The position numbers were made by a program, and so were the translations under genes. From contig VXMH01000055.1 of assembly GCA_009841235.1 (NCBI GenBank), positions 62,001 through 126,000 of the forward strand: 64,000 bases of DNA, written 5' to 3'. The notes under the pieces are model-generated. The model was not told where the DNA came from. It saw only the letters and a list, made by a program, of their open reading frames with translations, and did no database searches. This document shows, one piece after another, positions 18,721 through 27,939 of the stretch. Source of the DNA: Caldilineaceae bacterium SB0661_bin_32. GTDB taxonomy: Bacteria > Chloroflexota > Anaerolineae > Caldilineales > Caldilineaceae. Each line of letters opens with the position of its first letter. Within the stretch, counting starts at the first letter, position 1.

Positions 18721-18936
18721 ACTGGGGAAAAGTGCCGTTCGATCGACCTTCCAGAGAGTTGCCGGCCGCTGCGAGGCAACAGGCGCCGATCGGTATAGCG
18801 CCCCAAGAGCATCCGGCGCCAAATGGCCGGACGGTTCCGCCCCGTTAACGGCGCCAGAGGCAGATGCTGTTTTCTGCGAACTCAGGTGGTACCACGGGTC
18901 CTCTCGTCCTGAATAGACGAGGGGATTTCTTGTTTT
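18721..18936 (+). promoter_or_regulatory. T-box riboswitch leader of serS, serine specifier AGC
   Basis: Stem I can be folded: GGGG (18724-18727) with CCCC (18801-18804), and CGATC (18740-18744) with GATCG (18788-18792). The distal part carries AGAGAG (18753-18758) and GCTGCGA (18768-18774), the AG bulge and apical-loop motifs. The unpaired 3' segment between the two helices holds AGC (18797-18799), a serine codon in the specifier position. The T-box AGGTGGTACCACGG is at 18884-18897. A terminator follows: TCCTCTCGTC (18899-18908) with GACGAGGGGA (18916-18925), then a T-rich tract. Uncharged tRNA-Ser is expected to stabilise the antiterminator and switch on serS. Confidence 0.9.
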
Positions 18937-18986
18937 GGAGGCGGGCGGGAAACTCTATCGGGTAGTTCACTTGGCAGGAGCGAGAG

Positions 18987-20267
18987 ATGCTGGACATTCG
19001 TTGGATGAGGGAAAACCGGGAAGCGCTGGCGGAAGCGATGGTTAAGCTGAACGACCCCGAGGCGCCCTGGGAACAGGCGCTGGATTTGGACGAAAAGCGG
19101 CGCGAGCTGCTGCAGCAAGGGGAAAAACTGCGCGAGGAGCGCAACATCGGCTCCAGGCAGATCGGCGTTCTCTTTCGGGAAAAGAAATCCTCCGAGGCCG
19201 GCGCGCTCAAGGAGAGAATGGGCCGGATCGGCGCTGAAATTGCGCAGATCGACGACGACTTGCGTCGCGTCGAGGCCTCCTACCTTGACGCGATGATGCG
19301 CATCCCCAATCCACCCGAAAAGGATGTGCCTGTGGCGCCCGACGAGGAGGGAAACGTCGTAATCTCCCAGTGGGGAGAGCTGCCCGAATTCGATTTTACG
19401 CCGCAGGCGCACTGGGATATGGGTCCTGAACTGGACATCATCGACTTTGAACGCGGTGTTGCCACTGCCGGTAGCCGCTTCTACTTTCTCAAAGGGGCGG
19501 GCGCACGCCTGCAACGCGTTCTGTCCAATTGGTTTCTGGACGTACACATTCGGGAGCACGGGTTCACCGAGCTCTACCCGCCTATGATGGTGCGGGGACA
19601 CGCTATGGAGGGGACAGGCAACCTGCCCAAGTTCGGCGACAACCTGTACCGGGACGCGGAAGAGGACTATTGGTTCATCCCTACTGCTGAAGTTTCAGTC
19701 ACAAACATGCACAGGGACGAGATCCTGGATCCTGGCGCGTTGCCGCTCTATTACGTCGCCAGTACACCCTGTTTCCGGCGTGAGAAGGTGTCTGCGGGCA
19801 AAGACGTGCGCGGCATCAAACGCGTGCATCAGTTCCAGAAAGTGGAAATGGTCAAGTTCGTTGAACCTGCGACCGGCCGCGACGAGTTGGAGTCGCTGAC
19901 AAGATCGGCGGAGGTACTCCTGGAAAGGCTTGAGTTGCCCTACCGTCGACTCGCCATCGCTACCGGCGATCTCTCGTTCGTCGCCGCCATCAAGTATGAC
20001 TTGGAGGTCTGGGCGGCGGGCTGTCGGGAGTGGCTGGAAGTCAGCTCCTGTTCTCTTTTCAGAGACTTTCAGGCCAGGCGGGCGAACATTCGCTACCGTC
20101 CGCGAGATGGGGCGCGACCGGAGTATGTCTACACGCTCAATGGCTCGGGCCTTGCCTTGCCGCGTGTCATCATTGCCCTCCTGGAGAACAATCAGCGTTC
20201 CGACGGCAGCGTGAAACTGCCGGAGGTGCTGCGGCCCTATTTGGGAGACGACATGGAAATCGGCTGA
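18987..20267 (+). CDS. serS: Seryl-tRNA synthetase
   Basis: A 426-residue class II synthetase that charges tRNA-Ser in the cytoplasm. The N-terminal MLDIRWMRENREALAEAM leads into the long helical hairpin that grips the tRNA-Ser variable arm (about residues 30-105). Motif 2 is seen in TPCFRREKVSAGKDVRG and motif 3 in NGSGLALPRVIIALLENNQ. Length is normal. An AGGAG ribosome site precedes the ATG. Expression is controlled by the T-box leader just upstream, and two tRNA-Ser genes follow within 200 bp. Confidence 0.98.
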   Translation: MLDIRWMRENREALAEAMVKLNDPEAPWEQALDLDEKRRELLQQGEKLREERNIGSRQIGVLFREKKSSEAGALKERMGRIGAEIAQIDDDLRRVEASYLDAMMRIPNPPEKDVPVAPDEEGNVVISQWGELPEFDFTPQAHWDMGPELDIIDFERGVATAGSRFYFLKGAGARLQRVLSNWFLDVHIREHGFTELYPPMMVRGHAMEGTGNLPKFGDNLYRDAEEDYWFIPTAEVSVTNMHRDEILDPGALPLYYVASTPCFRREKVSAGKDVRGIKRVHQFQKVEMVKFVEPATGRDELESLTRSAEVLLERLELPYRRLAIATGDLSFVAAIKYDLEVWAAGCREWLEVSSCSLFRDFQARRANIRYRPRDGARPEYVYTLNGSGLALPRVIIALLENNQRSDGSVKLPEVLRPYLGDDMEIG

Positions 20268-20283
20268 GGGAATCCCGCTTCAT

Positions 20284-20313
20284 TTGACAGCGCCTCTGAA
20301 ATCGGTTTATACT
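20284..20313 (+). promoter_or_regulatory. Strong promoter of the tRNA cluster
   Basis: TTGACA (20284-20289), 18-bp spacer and TATACT (20308-20313). It lies 31 bp upstream of tRNA-Ser(TGA), so the tRNAs can be transcribed independently of the T-box-controlled serS. Confidence 0.7.
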
Positions 20314-20344
20314 GTGCCGGTTGATGGCTGGTAAGTCCTGGCCC

Positions 20345-20435
<91 letters not shown>

Positions 20436-20457
20436 GCCCAGCCGAGAACCTTTATAT

Positions 20458-20551
<94 letters not shown>

Positions 20552-20554
20552 TAT

Positions 20555-20628
20555 GCGCCAGTAGCTCAGTGGATTAGAGCGTCGCCCTGCGGAGGCGAAG
20601 GTCGCAGGTTCGAGTCCTGCCTGGCGCG
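20555..20628 (+). tRNA. tRNA-Arg (anticodon GCG)
   Basis: A 74-nt cloverleaf: acceptor GCGCCAG with CTGGCGC, D-stem GCTC/GAGC, anticodon stem TCGCC/GGCGA around CTGCGGA (anticodon GCG), T-stem GCAGG/CCTGC; discriminator G. A20 in the D-loop, an arginine identity base, is present. Most bacteria read CGN codons with an ACG tRNA instead. Confidence 0.9.
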
Positions 20629-20643
20629 CACAGACCGGCAGCC

Positions 20644-20673
20644 AGAACCTCCATGTGGAGGTTCTCTGTTTTT
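20644..20673 (+). terminator. Rho-independent terminator of the tRNA cluster
   Basis: AGAACCTCC (20644-20652), loop ATGT, GGAGGTTCT (20657-20665), then CTGTTTTT. Confidence 0.85.
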
Positions 20674-20766
20674 CGGCGAACTTCAGCTCGCTGCCGGATC
20701 CCCAACCGGCCTCTTCAACTGCTCCAATTCCAACTCTATTCTCACATAGACCGGGAGGACTTTCGC

Positions 20767-23133
20767 ATGGATTCACTGCCTGTCGACCTGCTGAAGAACC
20801 TGGGATCCGGTCGGTCGATCGCATCACTTTGTCTGGCAAGCGGCATTGCGCGCGAGGAATTTGACCGGCTGTGGAATGCCGAAATCAGGCGCAGGACGCC
20901 CGATCCTGATCTGCGCTTGCAAACGGATGTGAGCGCTGAAGCGCGCGTCGTGCGCAATCGATGGGGCGTACCGCAGATCCACGCCGAAAATGACGAAGAC
21001 CTCTTTTTCGCCTTCGGTTTTGCCATGGCGCAGGACCGGCTCTTTCAACTGGACTACCTTCGCCGCAAGGGTCACGGGCGGCTGTCGGAGATCCTCGGCG
21101 AAGAAGGAATTCAACTGGACACGGTCGCGCGCACAGTCGGTCTCAACCGGATCGCGGCCTCCGAGTGGGAGTCCACGCCTGCCGAGACCCGCGCTCTGCT
21201 GGAAAGGTTCAGCGACGGCGTCAACACTTCGATTGATCTGTCCAGCCGCAATCTCCCAATTGAATTTGCGCTTCTCGACTATGCCCCGGAGCCGTGGCAG
21301 CCCGTGGACTGCCTGGCAATCGCCGCCGAGTTTCGCTATTACCTGACGGTTCGCTTTCCCGTGATCGTCGGCCCTGAGCTGGCGAAACGTGCACTCAAGA
21401 ACGAGACGCTTTACACGGCATTTCTCACCGGAGAAGCGGACGAGGAGAGCATCATCCCGGCAGGCGCCTACCCTTCCGCGGCCGGGGGCGTGTCCCAGGT
21501 AGGCGCCAGTGTGGGCGCTCCGCAGGAAGGTGAGGGCAGCAACAACTGGGTGGTGAGCGGCGCCCGCACGAGGTCGGGACTGCCCATGGTGGCAAGCGAC
21601 CCGCACATTGCATTCGCTGCCGTCTCTTGCTGGTACGAAGTGCAGCTGAAAGGCGGCTCCTTTGACGTCGCCGGCATGGCCTACACGGGTATGCCCGCTG
21701 TCATGTTTGGGCGGAACCGCAACGTCGCCTGGGGGATAACCAACAATATCTGCTCCCAACGGGACCTCTACCAGGAGCGGACGGACCCGCGTCAGCCCGG
21801 TTGTTTCCTCTATGACGGCGCTTGGGAGCCGGAGCGCACTCTGCAAGAGACAGTCCACGTGCGAGGCGCAGACCCGCTGCACATGACGGTCCGTTTCTCC
21901 CGCAACGGTCCCATCGTCGACGAGATCATGCCCGCAGAGGCGGCCGGTACCGGTCCGGTTTCACTGCGCTGGCTGGGCCATACCCACTGCGGCTGGCTCA
22001 CCTCCTTGCTCGGTATCGACCGCGCCCGCAGCATCTCTGAACTGCGAGAAGCGGCACGCAGCTGGCGCGTTCCAACGTGGAGCCTGGTAGTTGCCGACAA
22101 GGCGGGACATATCGGGTATCAGGCGGTCGGCGGCATTCCGGTGAGAGAGATCTGGGAGAGGGGATACCGCCCCGGCTGGGATCCTGCCCACCGTTGGCGG
22201 GGCCTGATTCCGTTTGAGCGGATGCCCCGTCTCGAGAACCCGGACAGGGGTTGGATCGCCACCGCGAACAACCGGATTGCCCCGGAAGACTTCCCCTATC
22301 CGCTGTCGGGGACGTGGGCCAGCGGGCACAGGGCGCGCCGGATCCGCCAGATGATCGAAGAACGCGACAGCTTCTCCAAAGATGCTTTCGCGGAGATGCA
22401 ACAGGACACACGCACGCTGCGCGCCGGCGAAGCTCTGCCCGGTCTGCTACCCGTTCTGCTGCGAAGCGGCGACGAACGCGTCCTGGAAGCTGCACGCTAT
22501 TTGCAGGATTGGGACCGCAACATGGCCCCCGACTCCGTCGCAGCTTCGATATTCGAACTCTTTTTCAACCGGTGGTGCCGCAGGGTTGCGTCGGAAAGGT
22601 TTGAAGAGGAACTCGCAGACGCGCTGTCCGGTACAATTGGGGGACTGGCCGGGGCGTTGATCCACGAGGACAGGGCGGGCTGGTTCGCTGGCAACAGTCG
22701 AGAAGCGGCAATGGTTCATGCACTTCGCGACGCGCTGACAGAGATAGGAGATCGACTGGGAACTGACATGACGGCGTGGGCGTGGGGCAACCTCCACAGG
22801 GTCCAGCTGCGCCACGTCCTCTCAGGGCGGGGCGATCTGGGCGCCCTCCTCGACCGGGGCGGTCTGCCGGTTGGCGGAAACGGAGTGACGGTCTGCAACA
22901 CGGGTTTCGACCCGAACTGGGGGGCCCTGATGGGGGCCAACTACAGGCTGATCAGCGACCTGGGCGAAGAGGGCATGTGGGCCGTCGAGTCGCAAGGCCA
23001 GTCCGGGCATCCTGGGTCCAACCACTACTGCGACCAGCTGGTGGAGTGGCAGGAGGGCAGGTATCACTTTCTCAGTTTCGAAGCAGACGGCGGTGTTGAC
23101 GAGACTGAATCGATCGGCGTGCTGCATCCCTAG
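20767..23133 (+). CDS. Penicillin acylase family amidase (Ntn hydrolase)
   Basis: A 788-residue Ntn-hydrolase. The start at 20767 is chosen for its GGGAGG ribosome site and because an upstream start at 20653 would lie inside the tRNA terminator. The chain shows the alpha-subunit block RNRWGVPQIHAENDEDLFFA and AMAQDRLFQLDYLRR, a linker, and the autocleavage site GEG/SNNWVVSG with Ser258 as the predicted N-terminal nucleophile. NNWVVSG, NVAWGITNN and ASGHRARRI follow as usual. No signal peptide is visible, unlike classical penicillin G acylases, so it may act in the cytoplasm. The substrate is probably an acyl-amide (lactone or peptide) rather than a drug. Confidence 0.9.
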   Translation: MDSLPVDLLKNLGSGRSIASLCLASGIAREEFDRLWNAEIRRRTPDPDLRLQTDVSAEARVVRNRWGVPQIHAENDEDLFFAFGFAMAQDRLFQLDYLRRKGHGRLSEILGEEGIQLDTVARTVGLNRIAASEWESTPAETRALLERFSDGVNTSIDLSSRNLPIEFALLDYAPEPWQPVDCLAIAAEFRYYLTVRFPVIVGPELAKRALKNETLYTAFLTGEADEESIIPAGAYPSAAGGVSQVGASVGAPQEGEGSNNWVVSGARTRSGLPMVASDPHIAFAAVSCWYEVQLKGGSFDVAGMAYTGMPAVMFGRNRNVAWGITNNICSQRDLYQERTDPRQPGCFLYDGAWEPERTLQETVHVRGADPLHMTVRFSRNGPIVDEIMPAEAAGTGPVSLRWLGHTHCGWLTSLLGIDRARSISELREAARSWRVPTWSLVVADKAGHIGYQAVGGIPVREIWERGYRPGWDPAHRWRGLIPFERMPRLENPDRGWIATANNRIAPEDFPYPLSGTWASGHRARRIRQMIEERDSFSKDAFAEMQQDTRTLRAGEALPGLLPVLLRSGDERVLEAARYLQDWDRNMAPDSVAASIFELFFNRWCRRVASERFEEELADALSGTIGGLAGALIHEDRAGWFAGNSREAAMVHALRDALTEIGDRLGTDMTAWAWGNLHRVQLRHVLSGRGDLGALLDRGGLPVGGNGVTVCNTGFDPNWGALMGANYRLISDLGEEGMWAVESQGQSGHPGSNHYCDQLVEWQEGRYHFLSFEADGGVDETESIGVLHP

Positions 23134-23177
23134 GCCTGGCGGGATCACTGGGGCAGATCGAGGATCCCGCTAAGCCT
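23132..23177. terminator. Long imperfect inverted repeat between convergent genes
   Basis: AGGCCTGGCGGGATC (23132-23146) pairs with GATCCCGCTAAGCCT (23163-23177) with two mismatches. It spans the gap between the amidase gene (+) and the epimerase gene (-) and reaches into both stop-codon regions; a bidirectional terminator is likely. Confidence 0.55.
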
Positions 23178-24051
23178 CTTTCGCGGCCTGGATATGACGG
23201 TGAATCTGGTCGCTGAAGCGGTACTCGCTGTTGTCCTCCGGCTCGTAACCGATCACCTTGCGGGCGTTGACAATGCTCCAGAACGCCTGTGAGTTTCCGC
23301 TGATACCGTAGAAGACCTGGAACGGCACGCCCTGTTCATCGCCGATATCTTCAGTTTCGATGCTCTTGATGAACAGCTGCTGCAGGTCCCGCTGGCTGAT
23401 GTAGACGCCCAACCCGCGCACCATGCGGCGCAGGTTTCCAAGTTCGATTCTCTCCAGATCATCCTCTCTCGGCCCGCCGATGCGGACCTGTATATTCTCC
23501 AGGGGCTGGGGCGAACCGTCCTCGACGTCAACGCCGCGGAACTGCATCCGGCCAACGGCGTAGACGAAGCCCAGGTGTTCGTAGGCCTCTTTGGCCCAGC
23601 CGTAGAAGTTGTCGGAAAACGGTCTCATCTCCGGTGTGACGACGTCCCACCTATTGTCCAGGATCAGTGGTTCATAGTAGTCCGCTGCATGGTTGGAGCT
23701 GGCGACGACAACACGCCGGACGCCCTCCTCCTGCGCCGTCTGGTAGACGTGGAAGGCCATCTCCACGTTCGACAGCTCAGCATAGAAGTCCTGGATGGGA
23801 TCGGACTTGTCTTCGGCGCGCGTGAAGCCGAGGTGGACAACGGCGTCGGCGCCGCTGAAGTGGCGGCGGTAGCTTTCCCGGTCGCGTTGCGTCAGGTCGG
23901 CGATCCGGACGCCTTCCACTTGATTGCCGTCGCGGTCATGGGTACGAACGTCCAGTAAGGTCAGATCATACCTCTTGCGAAAGGCGGGCAGCAGCAGGCT
24001 GGCGATATATCCGGATGCACCCGTGATTACAACCTTTCTCTTTTCGCTCAT
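23170..24051 (-). CDS. NAD-dependent epimerase/dehydratase family protein
   Basis: A 293-residue extended-SDR protein. The start at 24051 is chosen: GGAG lies just upstream and the ATG overlaps the stop of the DinB-like gene by 4 bp. The Rossmann loop GASGYIAS is at about residues 11-18, and VVHLGFTRAED follows the cofactor site. The catalytic region has VVVASSNHAADYYEP, then DNFYGWAKEAYEHLG with the YxxxK variant. It probably oxidises or epimerises a sugar or uronate; similar proteins include uronate dehydrogenases, but the substrate cannot be fixed. Confidence 0.87.
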   Translation of the reverse strand: MSEKRKVVITGASGYIASLLLPAFRKRYDLTLLDVRTHDRDGNQVEGVRIADLTQRDRESYRRHFSGADAVVHLGFTRAEDKSDPIQDFYAELSNVEMAFHVYQTAQEEGVRRVVVASSNHAADYYEPLILDNRWDVVTPEMRPFSDNFYGWAKEAYEHLGFVYAVGRMQFRGVDVEDGSPQPLENIQVRIGGPREDDLERIELGNLRRMVRGLGVYISQRDLQQLFIKSIETEDIGDEQGVPFQVFYGISGNSQAFWSIVNARKVIGYEPEDNSEYRFSDQIHRHIQAAKEA

Positions 24052-24578
24052 TCGTTGCTCCACATTCTTTCGATAGTCTCTCGGTGTTCGGCGTAATGCC
24101 CATACGTGTTGCCGGCGATACGCCACAGAATTGGTGTGTGACCGTCAGGGCGGCGGTCCTGGGGTTGGAAGTCGTCATAGGGACGCATCAGATCGTCGTC
24201 TGAAAGTTCGGCGACCGCGGCGAATGCTTCCTGGTGCGCGGCTTGAAGTTCCGCCAGCACTTCTTCCAGCGGCAGCTCCCGATTCCGCTCGTAAATCAAC
24301 CGGTTCATGCGTTCGATGCCAATTGTATTGGGGGCCGCGTCCTCCGGCAATCCCATCGGCGGGTATCGGCGCTGTTCCCTCACCAGCGCAGCCAGACCCC
24401 TTGCCCATGCCGCCAGATGTGCCAGTTCGTCCTTGGTCGACCAGCCTTCCTCGCCGGGTGTGTTCATCTGGTCCGCATTCAGTTCGGACAAGACCTTTTG
24501 CAATGCCTCCCACTCCCCCTCAATTCTTTCGAGGACTTCCTGCACGGTTGGCGGAGGTGAAGAAGGCTTTTCTGTCAT
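24048..24578 (-). CDS. DinB/ClbS-like four-helix-bundle protein
   Basis: A 176-residue protein predicted to be a four-helix bundle. The motifs GWSTKDELAHLAAWARG and NTYGHYAEHRETIERM carry the metal-binding-type histidines of the DinB/DfsB/ClbS group. ClbS-type members protect against a genotoxin and others act as thiol transferases; no specific role is evident here. An AGGAA site precedes the ATG, and the stop overlaps the epimerase start by 4 bp. Confidence 0.75.
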   Translation of the reverse strand: MTEKPSSPPPTVQEVLERIEGEWEALQKVLSELNADQMNTPGEEGWSTKDELAHLAAWARGLAALVREQRRYPPMGLPEDAAPNTIGIERMNRLIYERNRELPLEEVLAELQAAHQEAFAAVAELSDDDLMRPYDDFQPQDRRPDGHTPILWRIAGNTYGHYAEHRETIERMWSNE

Positions 24579-24686
24579 TTCTGGTGTTCCTGTTCTCTAC
24601 GGCTGCGGGCAGCCGACCTGTAAGACGCTCCTGGCATCTCTTGGCATAACCCACACGAATCCTCGAATCGGCGTTCAGTTGCCGCC

Positions 24687-27668
24687 CTATCCTGAACTCT
24701 CCTCTGCGGCCGGCGCCGGCGTGGGCGCGGGAAGTGGTTGCTGTGTGGGCTGCGGTGTGGGATCCGGTGAGAGGCCGCTCAGATCCAACATGCGCTCCAG
24801 AATCATCTCCAGGCCCTCCAACTCAGCGCCATAGGCAGCCCAGTCCCCTGACATCAAGGCTTCCTGCGCCTTGGCGTAGCGATTGTTTGCCTCGAGGATC
24901 AGTTCTTCGAGCGATGATGCCGCCAGGTCGATGTCGACCTCTACCCGCGCTGCGGCCGGCAGTTCGGCAGGGAGCTCACCGTCTCCTGAAATCGCCAGCT
25001 CCGCCAGCTTTGTGTCGGTCAGGATATCCTGGCCGAACAGTTCAGCCAGGGCCAGGCCAAGATTCTCAGCCATGATGACGCGGTCTGAGGTGGCGAGTAT
25101 GACTCGCTTCAACTCCGGAATCTTGCCGGTAGCTGCCTGCAGATAAAGTGGCTCGACATAGAGCAGGCTTTCGCCAATCGGAATCACCAGTAGATTGCCC
25201 CGAATGACCTGGCTTCCTTGCTGGTTCCACAAGCTGAGAAGTGAACTGATCGTCGGGTCCTGGTCGATACGCGCCTCAATCTGTTTGGGCCCGAAAACGA
25301 GAGAGTCTTTGCCGAAGCGGTATACCAGCATCTCCCCATACTTCTCCGGATCATTCTGGGCGGCCAGCCAGGAGATCATGTTTTCACGGTTGGCCGGCGT
25401 AAAGGGAAGAATCTGGATGAAGTCCAGGTCTTCGCTGCCGGGCAGCTGCATCAGCACATAGTATGGCTCCATCGGCCGCGACTGGTTGTCGAAGATCTCT
25501 TCCGGCCACGCCCAAACGTCCTCCCTGTTGTAAAAGTCGGTCGGTTCGGTCATCTGGTAGGTGCGGAAAACGCTCGCCTGGATGCTGAACAGATCATTCG
25601 GATAGCGGATGTGAGCGTTGAGGTCCTCCGGCATCTCCTCGAAGGAGGTGAAGAGCGACGGGAAGATACGGGCATACGCGGCGGCGATCGGTTCATCCGG
25701 CTCTACAAGATAGAACTTCATCTCTCCGGTATAGGCGTCGATAATGATCTTGACCGGATTGCGAATGTAGTTGAATCCCGGGGGAACGGTCCGGGTCCCG
25801 AACTGGCTCGGCTCGCTGTAGGGAAAGCGTCCGCTGACGGTATAGGCGTCGAGGAACCAGTACAGGTTGCCGTCTCCGCCGACGACAATATAGGGGTCGG
25901 AATCAAACCGCAGGAAGGGCGCCACTTCCAGCGTCCGCTGCAGGATATTGCGTCTCCACAAAAGCTGGCTTTCGGGGGTCAGCTCCTGGCTGATGAACAG
26001 GTTGATGTCGGCAAATTGGATTGCAAAAGCCAGCCGGGGAAGGAAACCCCCGATCCTGATGCCGGTATCTCCCTCGAAGGTCGTGAAAACATTGCCGCCT
26101 TCACCGCGAGGGTAGTCAAACTCTTCGGTCTCCGTCTTGACGATCACGTACTCGTTCGTGCGCTCGCCGAAGTAGATCTGTGGGCGGTTTACGTCCAGAA
26201 TGCCCTGCACCGGCAGGTCCTGCAGCACAAATGTAGGCAGTCCGTCCGGCGTGATCTCCGCCACGGGTGAAGCGGCGACGCCATAGCCGTGCGTGTAGAC
26301 CAGTTTTCGGTTGACCCAAGTCTGCGCCGGCTGTTCCAGCTGTTCGGGAATCAGCTCCCGCGCCGACAGCATGAGTTGCCGCCTCTCACCTTCGACGTCG
26401 TACCGATCGATGTCGATGTCGGTGAACTGATACTGCTGCCGCAGTGCCTGCACCTGGTTGTAGGTCTGGAGCAGCGGCCGGTAGTCCCACAGCCGGATGT
26501 TTCGAATTGTATCGGGTTGGTCGAGCAGTTCGGCGCCGGTCAACTCGCTCTCGGCATCGAAGTTCTCGTCTACGATCCGGTCCAGACCGAAGGCTGCCCG
26601 CGTAAAGTCTATGTTGTGTGCAATGTACTCCCGTTCGCGCGTAAACTCGTTGGGGTTGACCTGAAAGCGCTGGACCAGGTTAGGGTAAATGTTGCCTGCC
26701 AGCGCGGAAATTGCGATCCAGCCGACCAGGACGACAACGATGGCCCGCCATGCCTGCTGCAGGAAAACGTTCACCAGGAGTAGTATTGCCGCGATAATGG
26801 TGACAAAGACGAGAATCGTGAAGGCGGGAAGCTGGGCGTTTACGTCCGTATAGCCTGCGCCAAAAACAGCCCCGCGTGCGCTATACACGAGTTCCAACGC
26901 GTCCAGCCGGTATTGCCAGGCGATCAACAGCAGGATCAAAGCGCCCAGACAGCTCAGATGGGCGCGGACAGCGGCTGGCGCGCCCCAACCCCGCCAGCCT
27001 ATGCCGCTCGCGAGCCCGGTTGCGATCAGTGTGATGACAAGCGTCGTCATCAGCCAGCCCCGTAGAAACTGCCATATCGGCAGCGTGAAGAGGAAGAAAC
27101 TTACATCACGGCCAAATATCGGGTCTGTCATTCCAAACGGCTGTTGGTTGAAGTAAAGGAGGAGCTCTTCCCACGCCGAAGAGGCGCCGGTCCCCATGAA
27201 AAATGCGAAGAAGGCGCCCACCAGGAGGACGACCGGTGTTATGCGGACGCCGACAGCCTGAACTGCTTCAAAAAGCGGTGTTTCATCCAGGCCCTGGGGG
27301 TTCAGACGCCGGACCAGCAGGACGTTGAAAACAAAGACCAGCCAGAAGGCGAGCGCGCCTGCTGCGAAAAGACCGAGAGAGGCGCCGATGCGAGTGAAGA
27401 AAACACTGGTCAGTTGGAGGCTGTCATACCACAGCCAGTCTGTGTAGAATCCTAGAACCGTATTGAACAGGATGAGGATCAGAAAAGGCACAAGCATCCA
27501 CCACAACAGACGTCCGCCGCCTCCTTGACCGCCGTTGCCCCCTCCGCTGCGCGGCGTGCTCGGACCGCCTGGACCGTTGTCGTCGTGGAGCAGCTCTTCT
27601 TCTATCTGCTCCCAGTCGTCTTCGTCCAGGTTTTCCAGAAGTTCATGAAATGGGTTGCGTTCAGCCAT
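24687..27668 (-). CDS. UPF0182 family large membrane protein
   Basis: A 993-residue protein. An acidic N-terminal tail (HELLENLDEDDWEQIEEEL) is followed by about seven membrane helices up to residue 330, starting with LLWWMLVPFLILILFNTVLG and the family block FYTDWLWYDSLQL. A long extracytoplasmic domain follows, containing RVWDYRPLLQTYNQ-like, VNRKLVYTHGYG, IYFGERTNEYVIV and YRFGKDSLVFGPKQIEARIDQDP. It ends in a proline-rich tail (PTPQPTQQPLPAPTPAP). UPF0182 proteins occur mainly in Actinobacteria, Cyanobacteria and Chloroflexota, with unknown function. AAGGAT precedes the ATG. Confidence 0.95.
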   Translation of the reverse strand: MAERNPFHELLENLDEDDWEQIEEELLHDDNGPGGPSTPRSGGGNGGQGGGGRLLWWMLVPFLILILFNTVLGFYTDWLWYDSLQLTSVFFTRIGASLGLFAAGALAFWLVFVFNVLLVRRLNPQGLDETPLFEAVQAVGVRITPVVLLVGAFFAFFMGTGASSAWEELLLYFNQQPFGMTDPIFGRDVSFFLFTLPIWQFLRGWLMTTLVITLIATGLASGIGWRGWGAPAAVRAHLSCLGALILLLIAWQYRLDALELVYSARGAVFGAGYTDVNAQLPAFTILVFVTIIAAILLLVNVFLQQAWRAIVVVLVGWIAISALAGNIYPNLVQRFQVNPNEFTREREYIAHNIDFTRAAFGLDRIVDENFDAESELTGAELLDQPDTIRNIRLWDYRPLLQTYNQVQALRQQYQFTDIDIDRYDVEGERRQLMLSARELIPEQLEQPAQTWVNRKLVYTHGYGVAASPVAEITPDGLPTFVLQDLPVQGILDVNRPQIYFGERTNEYVIVKTETEEFDYPRGEGGNVFTTFEGDTGIRIGGFLPRLAFAIQFADINLFISQELTPESQLLWRRNILQRTLEVAPFLRFDSDPYIVVGGDGNLYWFLDAYTVSGRFPYSEPSQFGTRTVPPGFNYIRNPVKIIIDAYTGEMKFYLVEPDEPIAAAYARIFPSLFTSFEEMPEDLNAHIRYPNDLFSIQASVFRTYQMTEPTDFYNREDVWAWPEEIFDNQSRPMEPYYVLMQLPGSEDLDFIQILPFTPANRENMISWLAAQNDPEKYGEMLVYRFGKDSLVFGPKQIEARIDQDPTISSLLSLWNQQGSQVIRGNLLVIPIGESLLYVEPLYLQAATGKIPELKRVILATSDRVIMAENLGLALAELFGQDILTDTKLAELAISGDGELPAELPAAARVEVDIDLAASSLEELILEANNRYAKAQEALMSGDWAAYGAELEGLEMILERMLDLSGLSPDPTPQPTQQPLPAPTPAPAAEESSG

Positions 27669-27896
27669 TTGTGATCCTTGTCGAGTAGGAAGGACAGTTG
27701 ACGGGGCGGTCCCCTGCTTGGGGTTTCTACACGGGAACGAACCTTACGCGCCTTTCACTTCATCTTCCCTGCGCATGTACTCCGCAATTATAACAGACCT
27801 TGCCTCAATTGACGCGTCCCGCCGTCAGGCCAAATTAAACGGAAGACATTTGGCACACGTTAGATCCTGGAACCGATGAAGAAGGCAGGGCAATAT

Positions 27897-27904
27897 GCTA
27901 TACT
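27897..27904 (+). promoter_or_regulatory. Candidate extended -10 promoter
   Basis: TGCTATACT-type extended -10 (TATACT at 27899-27904), 36 bp before the nucleotidyltransferase-like gene; no good -35 box. Confidence 0.35.
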
Positions 27905-27939
27905 CAGGTCCCCCTCAATGAAATGTCACGAGAACTGCT

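Noticed and set aside
20653-20766. Longer N-terminus for the penicillin acylase-family protein
   Set aside because: This part covers the terminator of the tRNA cluster and has no ribosome site; the ATG at 20767 has GGGAGG.
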